The translations under genes were made by a program, and so were the position numbers. From contig CP003809.1 of the NCBI GenBank assembly GCA_000299095.1, positions 558,001-622,000 on the forward strand: a stretch of 64,000 nucleotides of DNA. The letters run 5' to 3'. Within the stretch, counting starts at the first letter, position 1, and every line of letters begins with the position of its first letter. This document shows positions 36,139-45,474 of this stretch, piece after piece. The notes beneath the pieces are model-generated. The model did no database searches and was not told the DNA's origin. It was given only the letters and a program-made list of their open reading frames with translations. Origin of the DNA: an alpha proteobacterium HIMB5 (GTDB taxonomy: Bacteria; Pseudomonadota; Alphaproteobacteria; Pelagibacterales; Pelagibacteraceae).

Positions 36139-38192
36139 ACTATATCATTAATAATATCTGCTCTATCGTACAGTTTAAGTAAAGGCTTGAAATCACTTAC
36201 ATCTTCATTTTCTTTTTCAATTCTATTTATCTCTTTTTCAGCAATTTTAAATAAGTCACTGTTATGAATTGGGTCAGCTAATTTAAATGTTTTTACTCCG
36301 CTTTGTTTAAAACCTAAAATATCGCCGTAACCTCTTAATTTCATATCTTCCTCTGAAATTTCAAAACCGTCATTTGATGATTTTAATATATTAATTCTTT
36401 TTTTAGCATTTTCACTAAGATTAGATTTAAACATCAATATACAATTAGATTGTTTATAACCTCTTCCAACACGTCCTCTGAGTTGATGAAGTTGAGAAAT
36501 TCCAAATTTATTTGCATTCTCAATTACAATTACAGTTACGTTAGGAAAATCTATACCAACTTCAATTACTGTTGTAGATACCAATATTTTATATTTCTTT
36601 TTTAAAAAATTATTCAAGATCTTCTCTTTTTCATCAAAATCAGTTTTACCATGTAATAATGCTACTTGATCTGGAAAAATTTTAGATAAAAATTTAAATT
36701 TTGATACTGCAGACTCATGATCAATTTTTTTTGACTCTTCAATAAGAGGGCAAACCCAAAAAATTTGGTTATCATTATTTATTTCTTTTTTTATAAATTT
36801 TAATACATCATCGATTTTACTATCTAGTTTACTATATGTCTTAACCTCTTTTCTTGATTTTGGTTTTTCTCTTATTATAGAAACATCCATATCTCCATAA
36901 ATTGTCATAGTTAATGTTCTTGGTATTGGTGTTGCAGACATTAATAATACATCGCAATTCTCGCCACCTTTATCAGATAATTTCTTACGTTGATTGACAC
37001 CGAATTTATGTTGTTCATCTATTATTACTAAGCCTAGCTTTTTAAATTGAATTTTATTTTGAAAAATTGCATGTGTTCCGAATATCAAATCTATTTTATT
37101 TTCACTTAATTTTTTAATAGTAATTTTTTTCTCTTTAATTTTAGATTTACTAGATAATAAATCTAGATTTATCTTATTATTAAATAGCTCTTTGGCTAAA
37201 TTATAATGTTGTCTTGCAAGTATTTCTGTTGGAGCCATAAATGCTACTTGAAAACCAGCTTTAATTGAATTTAGAGAAGAGATTAAAGACACGATTGTTT
37301 TTCCACTTCCAACATCACCTTGTAACAATCGAAACATCTTATTTTCTGATTTCAAATCATCATTTATTTCAATTAATGCTTTTTTTTGATCATTAGTGAG
37401 TTTAAATTTTAATTTAGAAATAATATTATCTTGAATAGAGTCATTAAATATTTTTTTTTGCTTCTTAATTTTCTTAATTTTTTTTCTTATTTCTGAGTTT
37501 ACTAAAAAAAAAGAAAATATTTCATCGTAAGCTAATCTTTGATAAAAATTTTTTGAATGTTGACCAATATTTTCTGCTTTATGAAGTTCTTTAATAGATT
37601 TATTCCATGAAATATTACTAAATTTTTTACATATATGTGGTTTGTGCCATTCTTTAAGATCAGGTAAATTCAACAAAATCTGATTAATTATTTTATTATA
37701 GATATTTTGGCTAATTCCCTCAGTTAAAGAATATTCATTATGCTTAGTTTTAATTAAATCTTCATTTTCAGAAATATATTTTGGATTTGTAATTTGATAT
37801 TTATTTCTAAAATTAGATACTTTTCCACTTATTGTAACTATTTTTCCTAAAGGTAATATTTTCTTAATATAACCTTCATAACTATTAAAAAATATACATT
37901 CTAATTGTCCTGTATCATCTTCACATAAAACTTTATTTGGTAAATTTCTTACTCTTGGAAAAAGATATTTTAAAGGGGTAACAGATACAGTTTGGATTTC
38001 AGAAATTTTTAAATCTTTAATTTTAGAAGTATAACTTCTGTCAGTATATGTTTTGGGCAATTTCCACAATAAATCAAAAATATTGTTAATTCCCTTTTTC
38101 CTGAGCAAAGTTTCAGTTTTTTTTCCAATACCTTTCAAATTTGAGAGGTCTGATAGTAAATATTTATGACTATTTTTATTCATCAGAATCAC
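36135..38192 (-). CDS. recG: ATP-dependent DNA helicase RecG
   Basis: The 685-aa protein has an N-terminal wedge/OB domain (about 1-190) followed by a superfamily 2 helicase core. Motif I LLQGDVGSGKT is near 289-299, motif II is DEQHKFG, motif III is MSATPIPRT, and motif VI is QLRGRVGRG. The C-terminal TRG-type region contains FEISEEDMKLRGYGDILG. RecG remodels stalled replication forks. Start at 38192 (Met1) or Met4. It is divergent from sdhE with a 15-bp gap. Confidence 0.96.
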   Translation of the reverse strand: MILMNKNSHKYLLSDLSNLKGIGKKTETLLRKKGINNIFDLLWKLPKTYTDRSYTSKIKDLKISEIQTVSVTPLKYLFPRVRNLPNKVLCEDDTGQLECIFFNSYEGYIKKILPLGKIVTISGKVSNFRNKYQITNPKYISENEDLIKTKHNEYSLTEGISQNIYNKIINQILLNLPDLKEWHKPHICKKFSNISWNKSIKELHKAENIGQHSKNFYQRLAYDEIFSFFLVNSEIRKKIKKIKKQKKIFNDSIQDNIISKLKFKLTNDQKKALIEINDDLKSENKMFRLLQGDVGSGKTIVSLISSLNSIKAGFQVAFMAPTEILARQHYNLAKELFNNKINLDLLSSKSKIKEKKITIKKLSENKIDLIFGTHAIFQNKIQFKKLGLVIIDEQHKFGVNQRKKLSDKGGENCDVLLMSATPIPRTLTMTIYGDMDVSIIREKPKSRKEVKTYSKLDSKIDDVLKFIKKEINNDNQIFWVCPLIEESKKIDHESAVSKFKFLSKIFPDQVALLHGKTDFDEKEKILNNFLKKKYKILVSTTVIEVGIDFPNVTVIVIENANKFGISQLHQLRGRVGRGYKQSNCILMFKSNLSENAKKRINILKSSNDGFEISEEDMKLRGYGDILGFKQSGVKTFKLADPIHNSDLFKIAEKEINRIEKENEDVSDFKPLLKLYDRADIINDIV

Positions 38193-38207
38193 TAATATAA
38201 TTTATCA

Positions 38208-38474
38208 ATGAATAACGATATAGATAATTTAAAAAAAAAAATTCTTTATAGATCTACCTATCGTGGAACAAAAGAAATGGATAATCTTATTAGTTTATTT
38301 GTTAAAAGTATTATTAACGATTTAGAATATGATAATTTAAAACAATTAGAAAAATTTCTTGATATAGATGATGATAATTTATTAAGATTCTATAACAATA
38401 TTGATAATGACATTTACTTAGAGGAAAATGAAATTACTAAAAAATTTAAAAATTTTAAATTAAATCAAAAGTGA
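38208..38474 (+). CDS. sdhE: succinate dehydrogenase assembly factor SdhE
   Basis: The 88-aa protein belongs to the SdhE/SDHAF2 (DUF339) family. The diagnostic motif is YRGTKEMDNLI (about 18-28, matching RG-x-KE-x-D), preceded by KKILYRS. It helps attach FAD to succinate dehydrogenase subunit A. The recG/sdhE divergent pair is a conserved alphaproteobacterial arrangement. The stop codon lies 1 bp before the tRNA-Ser gene on the opposite strand. Confidence 0.9.
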   Translation: MNNDIDNLKKKILYRSTYRGTKEMDNLISLFVKSIINDLEYDNLKQLEKFLDIDDDNLLRFYNNIDNDIYLEENEITKKFKNFKLNQK

Positions 38475-38475
38475 A

Positions 38476-38565
38476 TGGCGGAGAGACTGGGATTCGAACC
38501 CAGGAAAGAGTTGCCCCTTTGCCGGTTTTCAAGACCGGTGCTTTCAACCGCTCAGCCATCTCTCC
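38476..38565 (-). tRNA. tRNA-Ser(UGA), CCA encoded
   Basis: On the minus strand the acceptor GGAGAGA pairs with TCTCTCC. The anticodon stem CCGGT/ACCGG has loop CTTGAAA, giving anticodon TGA. A long class II variable arm (GCAAAGGGGCAACTCTTT region) precedes the T-arm CTGGG-TTCGAAT-CCCAG. Discriminator G and encoded CCA end the gene at 38476. Confidence 0.97.
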
Positions 38566-38648
38566 GTGGTGAGTGTTTTATTATCATAATTATTTAATTC
38601 AACAAGAAAATCATTTAAAGATATATCAATCGTTTTATTATTAGATAA

Positions 38649-39527
38649 ATGAATAAAGATTTCAATAAAGGTCTGTTTTTAACTAGTTTAGGCTCTTTCT
38701 GGTGGGGATTTATTGGGGTAATTTATTTTGAAGCTATTTCATTTATTGGATACATAGAAGTTATAGTTCATAGATGTTTATGGACTGCAGTGGCATTATT
38801 AATAACCACAACATTCTTTTTTAAATGGGATGAATTTTTAAAAACAATTAAAGTAAAGAAAAATTTATTTAATTTATTTATTTCCGGTTTTCTCATTTTT
38901 TCAAACTGGTCAGTGTGGATTTATGCTGTAGCAACTAATAGAATTATAGATGCTAGTTTTGGATATTTTATTATGCCAATAATAAGTGTTTTGTTAGGTT
39001 TTGTTTTTTTTAAAGAAAAATTAAATCAAAAAAGAATAATATCTATCTCTCTAGTTATATTCTCAATATTTTTCTTAATTTTTTTTAGTATTAAATCAAT
39101 TCCGTGGGTTGGATTACTAGTAGCAATTAGTTGGGCTTTTTATAATTTATTTAGAAAAAGAATTAATGTTCAAACAGATATAGGTTTATTAATTGAAAGC
39201 TTATATATTTTGCCAATTGCTTTAATTGTTTTCTATATGATTATTGATAAGGGTGTGAATGATTTTAATATAGAAGATCCATCTTTAATGTTATTTTTAA
39301 CATTAGCGGGTCCAATGACAGTGATCCCTTTATTCTTATATGTAAGAGGTGTTGAATTGTGTGGATTAGGTCCAACAGGAATGGTTTTTTATATCACTCC
39401 AACTTTACAGTTTTTGTTAGGATTTTTTTATTATAATGAAGAATTTTCAACAACTAAATTTGTTAGTTTTATTATTATATGGATTGCTGTATTTATTTAC
39501 TTAAGAGATTTATATGAAAAAAATTAA
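38649..39527 (+). CDS. rarD: RarD/EamA-family transporter
   Basis: The 292-aa protein has ten predicted membrane segments. It shows RarD features: the N-terminal block FLTSLGSFWWGFIGVIYF (about 10-27), VHRCLWTAVAL (about 40-50), SNWSVWIYAVATNRI (about 87-101) and ASFGYFIMPIISVLLGFVFF. RarD proteins belong to the drug/metabolite transporter superfamily and usually export small metabolites; the substrate here is unknown. It overlaps the next gene by 14 bp. Confidence 0.88.
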   Translation: MNKDFNKGLFLTSLGSFWWGFIGVIYFEAISFIGYIEVIVHRCLWTAVALLITTTFFFKWDEFLKTIKVKKNLFNLFISGFLIFSNWSVWIYAVATNRIIDASFGYFIMPIISVLLGFVFFKEKLNQKRIISISLVIFSIFFLIFFSIKSIPWVGLLVAISWAFYNLFRKRINVQTDIGLLIESLYILPIALIVFYMIIDKGVNDFNIEDPSLMLFLTLAGPMTVIPLFLYVRGVELCGLGPTGMVFYITPTLQFLLGFFYYNEEFSTTKFVSFIIIWIAVFIYLRDLYEKN

Positions 39528-40518
39528 CTTATTTATAATTACACTTTTTTTATTTTTATCAGCTAATTCCTATTCAGATATAAACTCAGATTTTGAAAAG
39601 TGGAAAACAAATTTTAAAAAAGTTGCTTTATCAAATAACATTTCAGAAAAAACTTATAATTTAACAATTAAAGATACTAAATATCTACCAAATGTTATCA
39701 AATACGATCGATTTCAACCTGAATTTTATGAAGATACAAAAACATATATTCAAAAAAGAACATCGGAAAAAAAAGTTAAATCGGGGAAAATATTATTCGA
39801 AAAGAATATAGACCTAATATCTAAGGTTGAAAAAGAATTTAAAGTCGAAAAAGAGTTGATGCTAGCGCTAATGGGGATTGAGACTAATTTTGGAACTTAT
39901 GTTGGTAAAATGGATATCTTATCATCTTTAGCAACATTAAGTTTTGATAAAAGAAGATCTGAGTTTTTTACTGATGAATTAATTACTTTGTTGAAACTAA
40001 TAGAATCAAATAAAGTTGATTATAAATCGTTATATGGTTCTTGGGCTGGAGCTTTTGGTTTTTTTCAGTTTATGCCAAGTACAATAAATAATTATGCAAT
40101 AGATTATAATAATGACCAAAATGTAAATTTAAAAAATAATATTGATGCTTTTGCATCTGCCGCAAATTATTTATCAAAAATTGGATGGAAGAAAAATGAA
40201 CCTTGTTATCAAAAAATAGAATTAAAAGATAATATACCCACAAAATATTTAAACACTTCAGCGAGAAAAATTAAAAATAAAAAAAAACTTAAATCATTTA
40301 AAAAATATATTAAACAAGATTTTTATCCATTGGAATTAAATCAAAATACTTTAGTTGGAATTATAACACCTGACAAAGATATCGTTGATAATGCTGAAAT
40401 TTTAAAACCAGCCTATATAGTTTTTAATAATTACGAAGTAATATTAAAATGGAATAGATCTTTAAGATTTGGTTTAGCAGTTTGCACACTAAAGGATAAA
40501 TTTAAAAATGAACTGTAA
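39514..40518 (+). CDS. mltB: lytic murein transglycosylase (MltB family)
   Basis: The 334-aa protein has a signal peptide (about 1-22, ending ANSYS) and no lipobox. The GH103 catalytic Glu is in MGIETNFGTYVG (about 120-131), and the substrate-site motif SWAGAFGFFQFMPST lies at about 175-189. The peptidoglycan-binding C-terminal domain sometimes found is absent. It cleaves glycan strands of peptidoglycan in the periplasm. It is first of a tight cell-wall operon mltB-SPOR lipoprotein-dac. Confidence 0.9.
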   Translation: MKKINLFIITLFLFLSANSYSDINSDFEKWKTNFKKVALSNNISEKTYNLTIKDTKYLPNVIKYDRFQPEFYEDTKTYIQKRTSEKKVKSGKILFEKNIDLISKVEKEFKVEKELMLALMGIETNFGTYVGKMDILSSLATLSFDKRRSEFFTDELITLLKLIESNKVDYKSLYGSWAGAFGFFQFMPSTINNYAIDYNNDQNVNLKNNIDAFASAANYLSKIGWKKNEPCYQKIELKDNIPTKYLNTSARKIKNKKKLKSFKKYIKQDFYPLELNQNTLVGIITPDKDIVDNAEILKPAYIVFNNYEVILKWNRSLRFGLAVCTLKDKFKNEL

Positions 40519-41269
40519 AAAAATAATATTAATTTTAACTCTAATCTTTATTACAAATTGCACAACTACTATTCAGAAAAATAATAAAAATATAATATCT
40601 ATTGAAGATCAATATTCTAATAAAGGTTTTACAATGATTTATGATGAAGATTTATTTAAAAAAAAAATAATTTCTAAAAAAATTGATAACAGATCTTACC
40701 TTATATTTAGCAAACATCTGAAAAAAAACTCTAGTGTAAAATTGACCAATTTACTAAATGGAAAAAGTATAATTGCAAAAGTAAAATCAAATAGTGCAGA
40801 ATTTCCCATATTTTATAATTCAGTTATTACAGAACGAATTTCACAAGACTTAGAAATTTCAATTAATGAACCGTATATAGAAATACAGCTAATTAATAAT
40901 GAGACATCATTTATAGCAAAAAAATCAAAAACTTTTGATGAAGAAAAAAATGTTGCAGAAAAAGCACCAGTTGATGGCATAATAATCAATGATCTAAATG
41001 AAAATAAAACTAACCAAAAAGATATAAAGGCTGAAGATATTACGTACTCTGTAAAGATTGCAGATTTTTATTATAGAAAATCTGCTGAACAAATGCTTAA
41101 TAGAATAAAAGAAGAGACAAAAATTAAGAAATATAAAATTATCAAACTATCAGAAACTAATTTTAGAGTTATATTAGGTCCATATAATGATATAAAAACC
41201 TTAGAAGATTCATATAATAAAGCAACAGTATTAAATTTTGATAACTTAGAAATATTAAGAAATGATTAA
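40508..41269 (+). CDS. SPOR-domain lipoprotein, degenerate RlpA-like
   Basis: The 253-aa protein has a lipoprotein signal (about 1-19, lipobox FITNC with Cys at 18) and a C-terminal SPOR-type domain (about 175-253, starting YSVKIADFYYRKSAEQML and ending with VILGPYN...LEIL). The central part (about 40-115) has RlpA-like traces (GFTMIYDEDLF, HLKKNSSVKLTNLLNGKSI). It lacks the clear WYG and catalytic His/Asp motifs of active RlpA. The position between mltB and a D,D-carboxypeptidase is the classic rlpA slot. It may bind denuded septal glycan without cleaving it. Confidence 0.72.
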   Translation: MNCKKIILILTLIFITNCTTTIQKNNKNIISIEDQYSNKGFTMIYDEDLFKKKIISKKIDNRSYLIFSKHLKKNSSVKLTNLLNGKSIIAKVKSNSAEFPIFYNSVITERISQDLEISINEPYIEIQLINNETSFIAKKSKTFDEEKNVAEKAPVDGIIINDLNENKTNQKDIKAEDITYSVKIADFYYRKSAEQMLNRIKEETKIKKYKIIKLSETNFRVILGPYNDIKTLEDSYNKATVLNFDNLEILRND

Positions 41270-42413
41270 AAAATTTTTATTTATTATTTTTATTTTAAAA
41301 AGTTTTATCTCAAGCGCCTCAGCTAATTTTGAAATAAATGCTAGAACTGCAATTTTGCAAGATTATTTTTCAGGTGAAATTTTATACGAAAAGAATGCTG
41401 ATGCCTCAATTTATCCAGCGTCAATGACAAAAATTATGACTGCTATTGTGGCTTTTGATTTAATTAAATCTGGTGATTTAAGTCTTGATGATAATTTTAT
41501 TGTTTCAGAAAAAGCTTGGAGACTGTCAACAGCAGGATATTCATCAATGTTTATCATGGTCGGAGATGAAGTTTCGGTTGAAGACTTATTAAGAGGTATC
41601 ATAGTTGCATCAGGAAATGACGCGTGTATAGCTTTAGCAGAAGGTATAGCGGGCACAGAAGAAGAATTTGCAATCTTAATGACTGCTAAAGCGCAAGAAA
41701 TTGGAATGGAAAATACTAATTTCTCTAATTCTTCTGGTATAAATGATCCAAATAATTATTCTACAGTTAGAGACATATTGCTTATGTCTAATTATCTAAT
41801 TAAAGAACATCCTAAATTTTATGAGTACTTTGCTGAAAAAGAATTTACATGGGATAGGACAGGCGGTGATCCAATAACACAGGGTAATAGAAATCCATTA
41901 CTTTATAAAAATTTAGGTGCTGATGGTATTAAAACTGGTTACCTAGCAGTTGAAAAATACTCGTTAGCTTCTTCTATAATGCGTAATGGAAGAAGACTAA
42001 TAGCTGTTGGCAGTGGCTTTAATACAAAAAATTCAAGATCTAGAGAAAGTACTAAAATTCTAACTTATGGTTTAACAAATTTTGATCTTGTAAAAATAGC
42101 AGACTCTCAAACACCTATATCAGAAGTTGATGTTTGGCTAGGTAAACAAAATAATGTTAAAGTTTATACCAAGAAAAATATTTATAAGACTATAAAAAAA
42201 GCCAGAAAAAAAAATTTAAAGATAAGTGTCAATTATGAAGGTCCGATTGAGGCTCCAATTAACAAAGATGATGTACTCGCAAAACTGAAAGTTGTGTATG
42301 AAGATGAAATTATTGGTGAATATGATCTTTATGCACTTCAAGATGTAAAAAAACTCAATATGTTTTCAAGATTGATGAGATCCTTAAATTATTTAATTTG
42401 GGGTGATGTCTAA
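41262..42413 (+). CDS. dacC: D-alanyl-D-alanine carboxypeptidase (PBP5/6 type)
   Basis: The 383-aa serine peptidase S11 family protein has a signal peptide (about 1-22). The catalytic motifs are SxxK in PASMTKIMTA (about 47-56), SxN in VASGNDACIALAEG (about 109-122) and KTG in DGIKTGYLAVEKYS (about 225-238). A C-terminal PBP5-type beta domain and an amphipathic tail (about 360-383) likely tether it to the membrane. It trims the terminal D-Ala of peptidoglycan stems. It overlaps its neighbours by 8 bp on each side. The exact paralogue (DacA/C/D) is not resolvable. Confidence 0.93.
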   Translation: MIKKFLFIIFILKSFISSASANFEINARTAILQDYFSGEILYEKNADASIYPASMTKIMTAIVAFDLIKSGDLSLDDNFIVSEKAWRLSTAGYSSMFIMVGDEVSVEDLLRGIIVASGNDACIALAEGIAGTEEEFAILMTAKAQEIGMENTNFSNSSGINDPNNYSTVRDILLMSNYLIKEHPKFYEYFAEKEFTWDRTGGDPITQGNRNPLLYKNLGADGIKTGYLAVEKYSLASSIMRNGRRLIAVGSGFNTKNSRSRESTKILTYGLTNFDLVKIADSQTPISEVDVWLGKQNNVKVYTKKNIYKTIKKARKKNLKISVNYEGPIEAPINKDDVLAKLKVVYEDEIIGEYDLYALQDVKKLNMFSRLMRSLNYLIWGDV

Positions 42414-43016
42414 AAAACCAATTATTGTTTTTGAAGGTATAGAAGGTTCCGGCAAAACTTCTCATATAAAAAACGTAGAAAAATATTTAAAAAAAAACAA
42501 TAAAAAATTCATTAAAATTAGAGAACCAGGTGGATCAAAAAACTCAGAAAGAATAAGAAAATTAATTTTAGACAACAAATCTACATTTAACAATACAACA
42601 GATTTATTATTATATTTAGCAGCTAGAAGTGAAAATATTTCTTTATTAAAAAAACACTACAAAAAAAAATAATTTTATTAGATAGGTTTACTGACTCAAC
42701 AATTGCATATCAACATTATGGCATGGGTGTAAATTTGAAGATTATAAATTTTATTAATAATTATTTGCTTAAAAATATTAAAGTTGATTTTACCTTTTTA
42801 CATTTAGTGAATAAAAAAAATTTACATTTAAGATTAAAACAAAGAAAAAAATTAAATAGATATGATAAATTTGATTTTAAATTTTATAAGAAAGTCCAAG
42901 ATGGATTTATTAAAATTGCAAAAAAAAATAAAAATAAATATTCACTAATTGACTCAAATCTAGATTTTAAACACAATAAAGAGATAATAATAAAAAAGAT
43001 AAATAAAATTATATAA
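42406..43016 (+). CDS. tmk: thymidylate kinase split by a -1 frame change at an A9 tract
   Basis: Two adjacent frames together encode one thymidylate kinase of about 203 aa, the normal length. The first (from ATG 42406) has the P-loop EGIEGSGKTS (about 9-18) and the DR-type REPGGS motif, and ends at TAA 42670-42672. The second frame resumes at the same place with IILLDRFTDSTIAYQHYG, the conserved dTMP-binding DR(F/Y)xxSxxAYQ motif, and runs to TAA 43014-43016. The junction is A9 (42661-42669): one additional A gives KKK-IILLDRF in a single frame. The gene makes dTDP from dTMP and is normally essential. Sequencing error, true inactivation, or poly(A) slippage are all possible. Confidence 0.88.
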
Positions 43017-43933
43017 TGAATTTAGATCCTTTTAAACAACTACAATTGTATGGATATAAAAATTATTTTAATGAATTAAAAAATTTATATATAAAAAATA
43101 AATTACCAAATAAAATACTTTTAAATGGAAAAAAGGGAATAGGTAAATGCACTTTTGCTAATCATTTTATAAATTTTGTTTTATCAAATGATGAAGATAA
43201 TAAATATGATGACAATAATTATCTTATAAATTCCAATAATAGATCTTTTAAACTTATCACTAATAAATCATCACCAAATTTTTTTTTAGTTAGACCAAAG
43301 GAAGAAAAAAAAAATATTGAAATAGATCAAATTAGAGAACTAATTAGTTTCTGCAATAAATCATCATTTAATGATAAACCAAGATTTGTAATAATTGATG
43401 ATATTGAATGTCTAAACCTTAATTCTAGTAATGCTTTATTGAAAATTTTAGAGGAACCTAATAATGGAATTTATTTTATATTGATAAATAATTCCTCAAA
43501 AATATTATCTACCATCAAATCAAGATGTTTAACTTTTAATATAAGTTTTAATTTTGAAATTATAAAGAAAATTGTTTCTCAAATTACAAAATTAGAAATT
43601 AACGAACTAATTTCTGAAGATTTAATTTGTCATTATTTTACAATAGGGGATTATCTTTCAATTTTTGAATTTTCAAAAACTAATAAACTTGATTTATCAA
43701 ATTTAAGCTTAAAAGACTTTATTAAAATTATCGTGAAAGATAGAATTTATAAAAAAGACAAAATTTTGAATAAATTAATTTACGATTTCATTGAATTATA
43801 TTATTTAAAAAAAGAACCTTCGGAACAAAATTATCTTAACTTTGATGATCATATTAGATCTGTAAATAATATGTCAAAATTTAATCTTGATACTGAAAGT
43901 ATTTTTCTTAGATTGCATCAAAATTTAAATTAA
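43016..43933 (+). CDS. holB: DNA polymerase III delta' subunit
   Basis: The 305-aa AAA+ clamp-loader protein has a P-loop-like GKKGIGKCT (about 38-46), in which the usual Ser/Thr after GK is Cys. EIDQIREL (about 102-109) follows, then FVIIDDIECLNLNSSNALLKILEEP (core IIDDIECLN, about 123-131), and the sensor region IKSRCLTF. The four-Cys zinc module of E. coli delta' is not present. The tmk-holB-metG-tatD-MBL order is the standard alphaproteobacterial arrangement. Start ATG overlaps the tmk stop. Confidence 0.92.
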   Translation: MNLDPFKQLQLYGYKNYFNELKNLYIKNKLPNKILLNGKKGIGKCTFANHFINFVLSNDEDNKYDDNNYLINSNNRSFKLITNKSSPNFFLVRPKEEKKNIEIDQIRELISFCNKSSFNDKPRFVIIDDIECLNLNSSNALLKILEEPNNGIYFILINNSSKILSTIKSRCLTFNISFNFEIIKKIVSQITKLEINELISEDLICHYFTIGDYLSIFEFSKTNKLDLSNLSLKDFIKIIVKDRIYKKDKILNKLIYDFIELYYLKKEPSEQNYLNFDDHIRSVNNMSKFNLDTESIFLRLHQNLN

Positions 43934-45474
43934 TGAATAAAAATTTCTATATAACTACACCAATATATTATCCTTCTGCTAAGCCACATATGGGGCATGC
44001 TTATTCAAGTATTATTGCTGATTTTTTCGCCAGGTTCAAAAAAATTGATGGCTTTAATGTGCATTTTTTAACTGGCACTGATGAACATGGTTTAAAAATC
44101 CAGCGTTCAGCAGAAAAAAAAAATATTGAACCTTTATTATTCTGTGATGAAATTAGTGAAACATTTAGAAATTTGTCATCTAAGTTAAATCTAACAAATA
44201 CAGATTTTATTAGAACTACAGAAGATCGTCATAAAAAATCTGTTCAACATTTATGGAGTGAGCTTGAAAAATCAGGAGATATATATTTGTCCAAATATTC
44301 TGGTTGGTATTCTGTATCTGATGAAGCTTACTATAACGAAGATGAAATTGAAGAAATAGATGGAGAAAAAATTGCAAAATCTTCTAAATCTAAAGTTGAA
44401 TGGATTGAAGAGGAGTCATTTTTTTTCAAATTGTCAAAATGGCAAAATTCTCTTCTAGATTACTATGAAAAAAATCCTGAGTTCATATCACCTGAATCTA
44501 GGAAAAATGAAGTTATAAGTTTTGTTAAGAGCGGACTAAAAGATTTATCAGTCAGTAGAAAAAGTTTTTCTTGGGGTATAAAGGTCCCTAATAATAATGA
44601 ACATATTATATATGTGTGGCTAGATGCTCTAACAAATTACATAAGTGCTCTCAATTATCCTGACAAAAATAATGATCTCTATAAAGAATTTTGGCCAGCA
44701 ACAATACATTTAATAGGAAAAGATATTTTAAGGTTTCATGCTATATATTGGCCTGCATTTTTAATGGCTGCAAATCTACCTTTGCCAAAAAAAGTATATG
44801 GTCATGGATGGATACTTTCTGACAATGAAAAAATGTCAAAATCAAAAGGAAATATTTTAGATCCTTTAGAAATAATTGATAATTACGGTTTGGATCCGCT
44901 TAGATATTATTTAATTAAAGAAGTTTCTTTTGGTAATGACGGAAATATATCTCAAGAAAGACTTGAAGATTGTATAAATAGCGACTTAGCAAATAATTAT
45001 GGTAATTTATGTCAACGTGTGACTGCGTTCGCTTCAAAAAATTGTGATGAAAAAATTCCTCAAGATATAGAATTTATTAAAGATGATAGAAATATTTTAG
45101 AAAATTATGAAAAAAATTTACAAACTATTAGAGAAAAAATTGATAACCAAGATATTAATTTTTACATTAATTTTATTGTAAACTGCTTATTTGATGCAAA
45201 TAAGTATTTCAATGACCAAGAACCATGGAAAAAAAAAGATGATAAAAAAAGATTAAATACTATTGTTTATACAACTCTAGAAATTGTTAGAAAAATAACT
45301 TATTTATTATATCCAATAATTCCATCTTCTTCATTGAAAGCGTTAGAAATTTTCAATTTAAAAGAAAGTGATATTAATTTATCTTCCATTAGTAATCATA
45401 TTTATTTAAAACAGGGAAACAAATTAAATAAAGTAGGAATTTTGTTTAAAAAAATAGAAAAAGAAAATGATTGA
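43933..45474 (+). CDS. metG: methionyl-tRNA synthetase
   Basis: The 513-aa class I synthetase has YYPSAKPHMGHAYS with the HIGH-type HMGH (about 15-18), GTDEHGLKIQ (about 48-57) and the KMSKSKG loop (about 296-302). An alpha-helical anticodon-binding domain follows. It lacks a zinc-knuckle Cys cluster and the C-terminal EMAP-type tRNA-binding domain, as expected for the shorter alphaproteobacterial form. Start overlaps the holB stop by 1 bp, and the end overlaps tatD by 8 bp. Confidence 0.96.
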   Translation: MNKNFYITTPIYYPSAKPHMGHAYSSIIADFFARFKKIDGFNVHFLTGTDEHGLKIQRSAEKKNIEPLLFCDEISETFRNLSSKLNLTNTDFIRTTEDRHKKSVQHLWSELEKSGDIYLSKYSGWYSVSDEAYYNEDEIEEIDGEKIAKSSKSKVEWIEEESFFFKLSKWQNSLLDYYEKNPEFISPESRKNEVISFVKSGLKDLSVSRKSFSWGIKVPNNNEHIIYVWLDALTNYISALNYPDKNNDLYKEFWPATIHLIGKDILRFHAIYWPAFLMAANLPLPKKVYGHGWILSDNEKMSKSKGNILDPLEIIDNYGLDPLRYYLIKEVSFGNDGNISQERLEDCINSDLANNYGNLCQRVTAFASKNCDEKIPQDIEFIKDDRNILENYEKNLQTIREKIDNQDINFYINFIVNCLFDANKYFNDQEPWKKKDDKKRLNTIVYTTLEIVRKITYLLYPIIPSSSLKALEIFNLKESDINLSSISNHIYLKQGNKLNKVGILFKKIEKEND

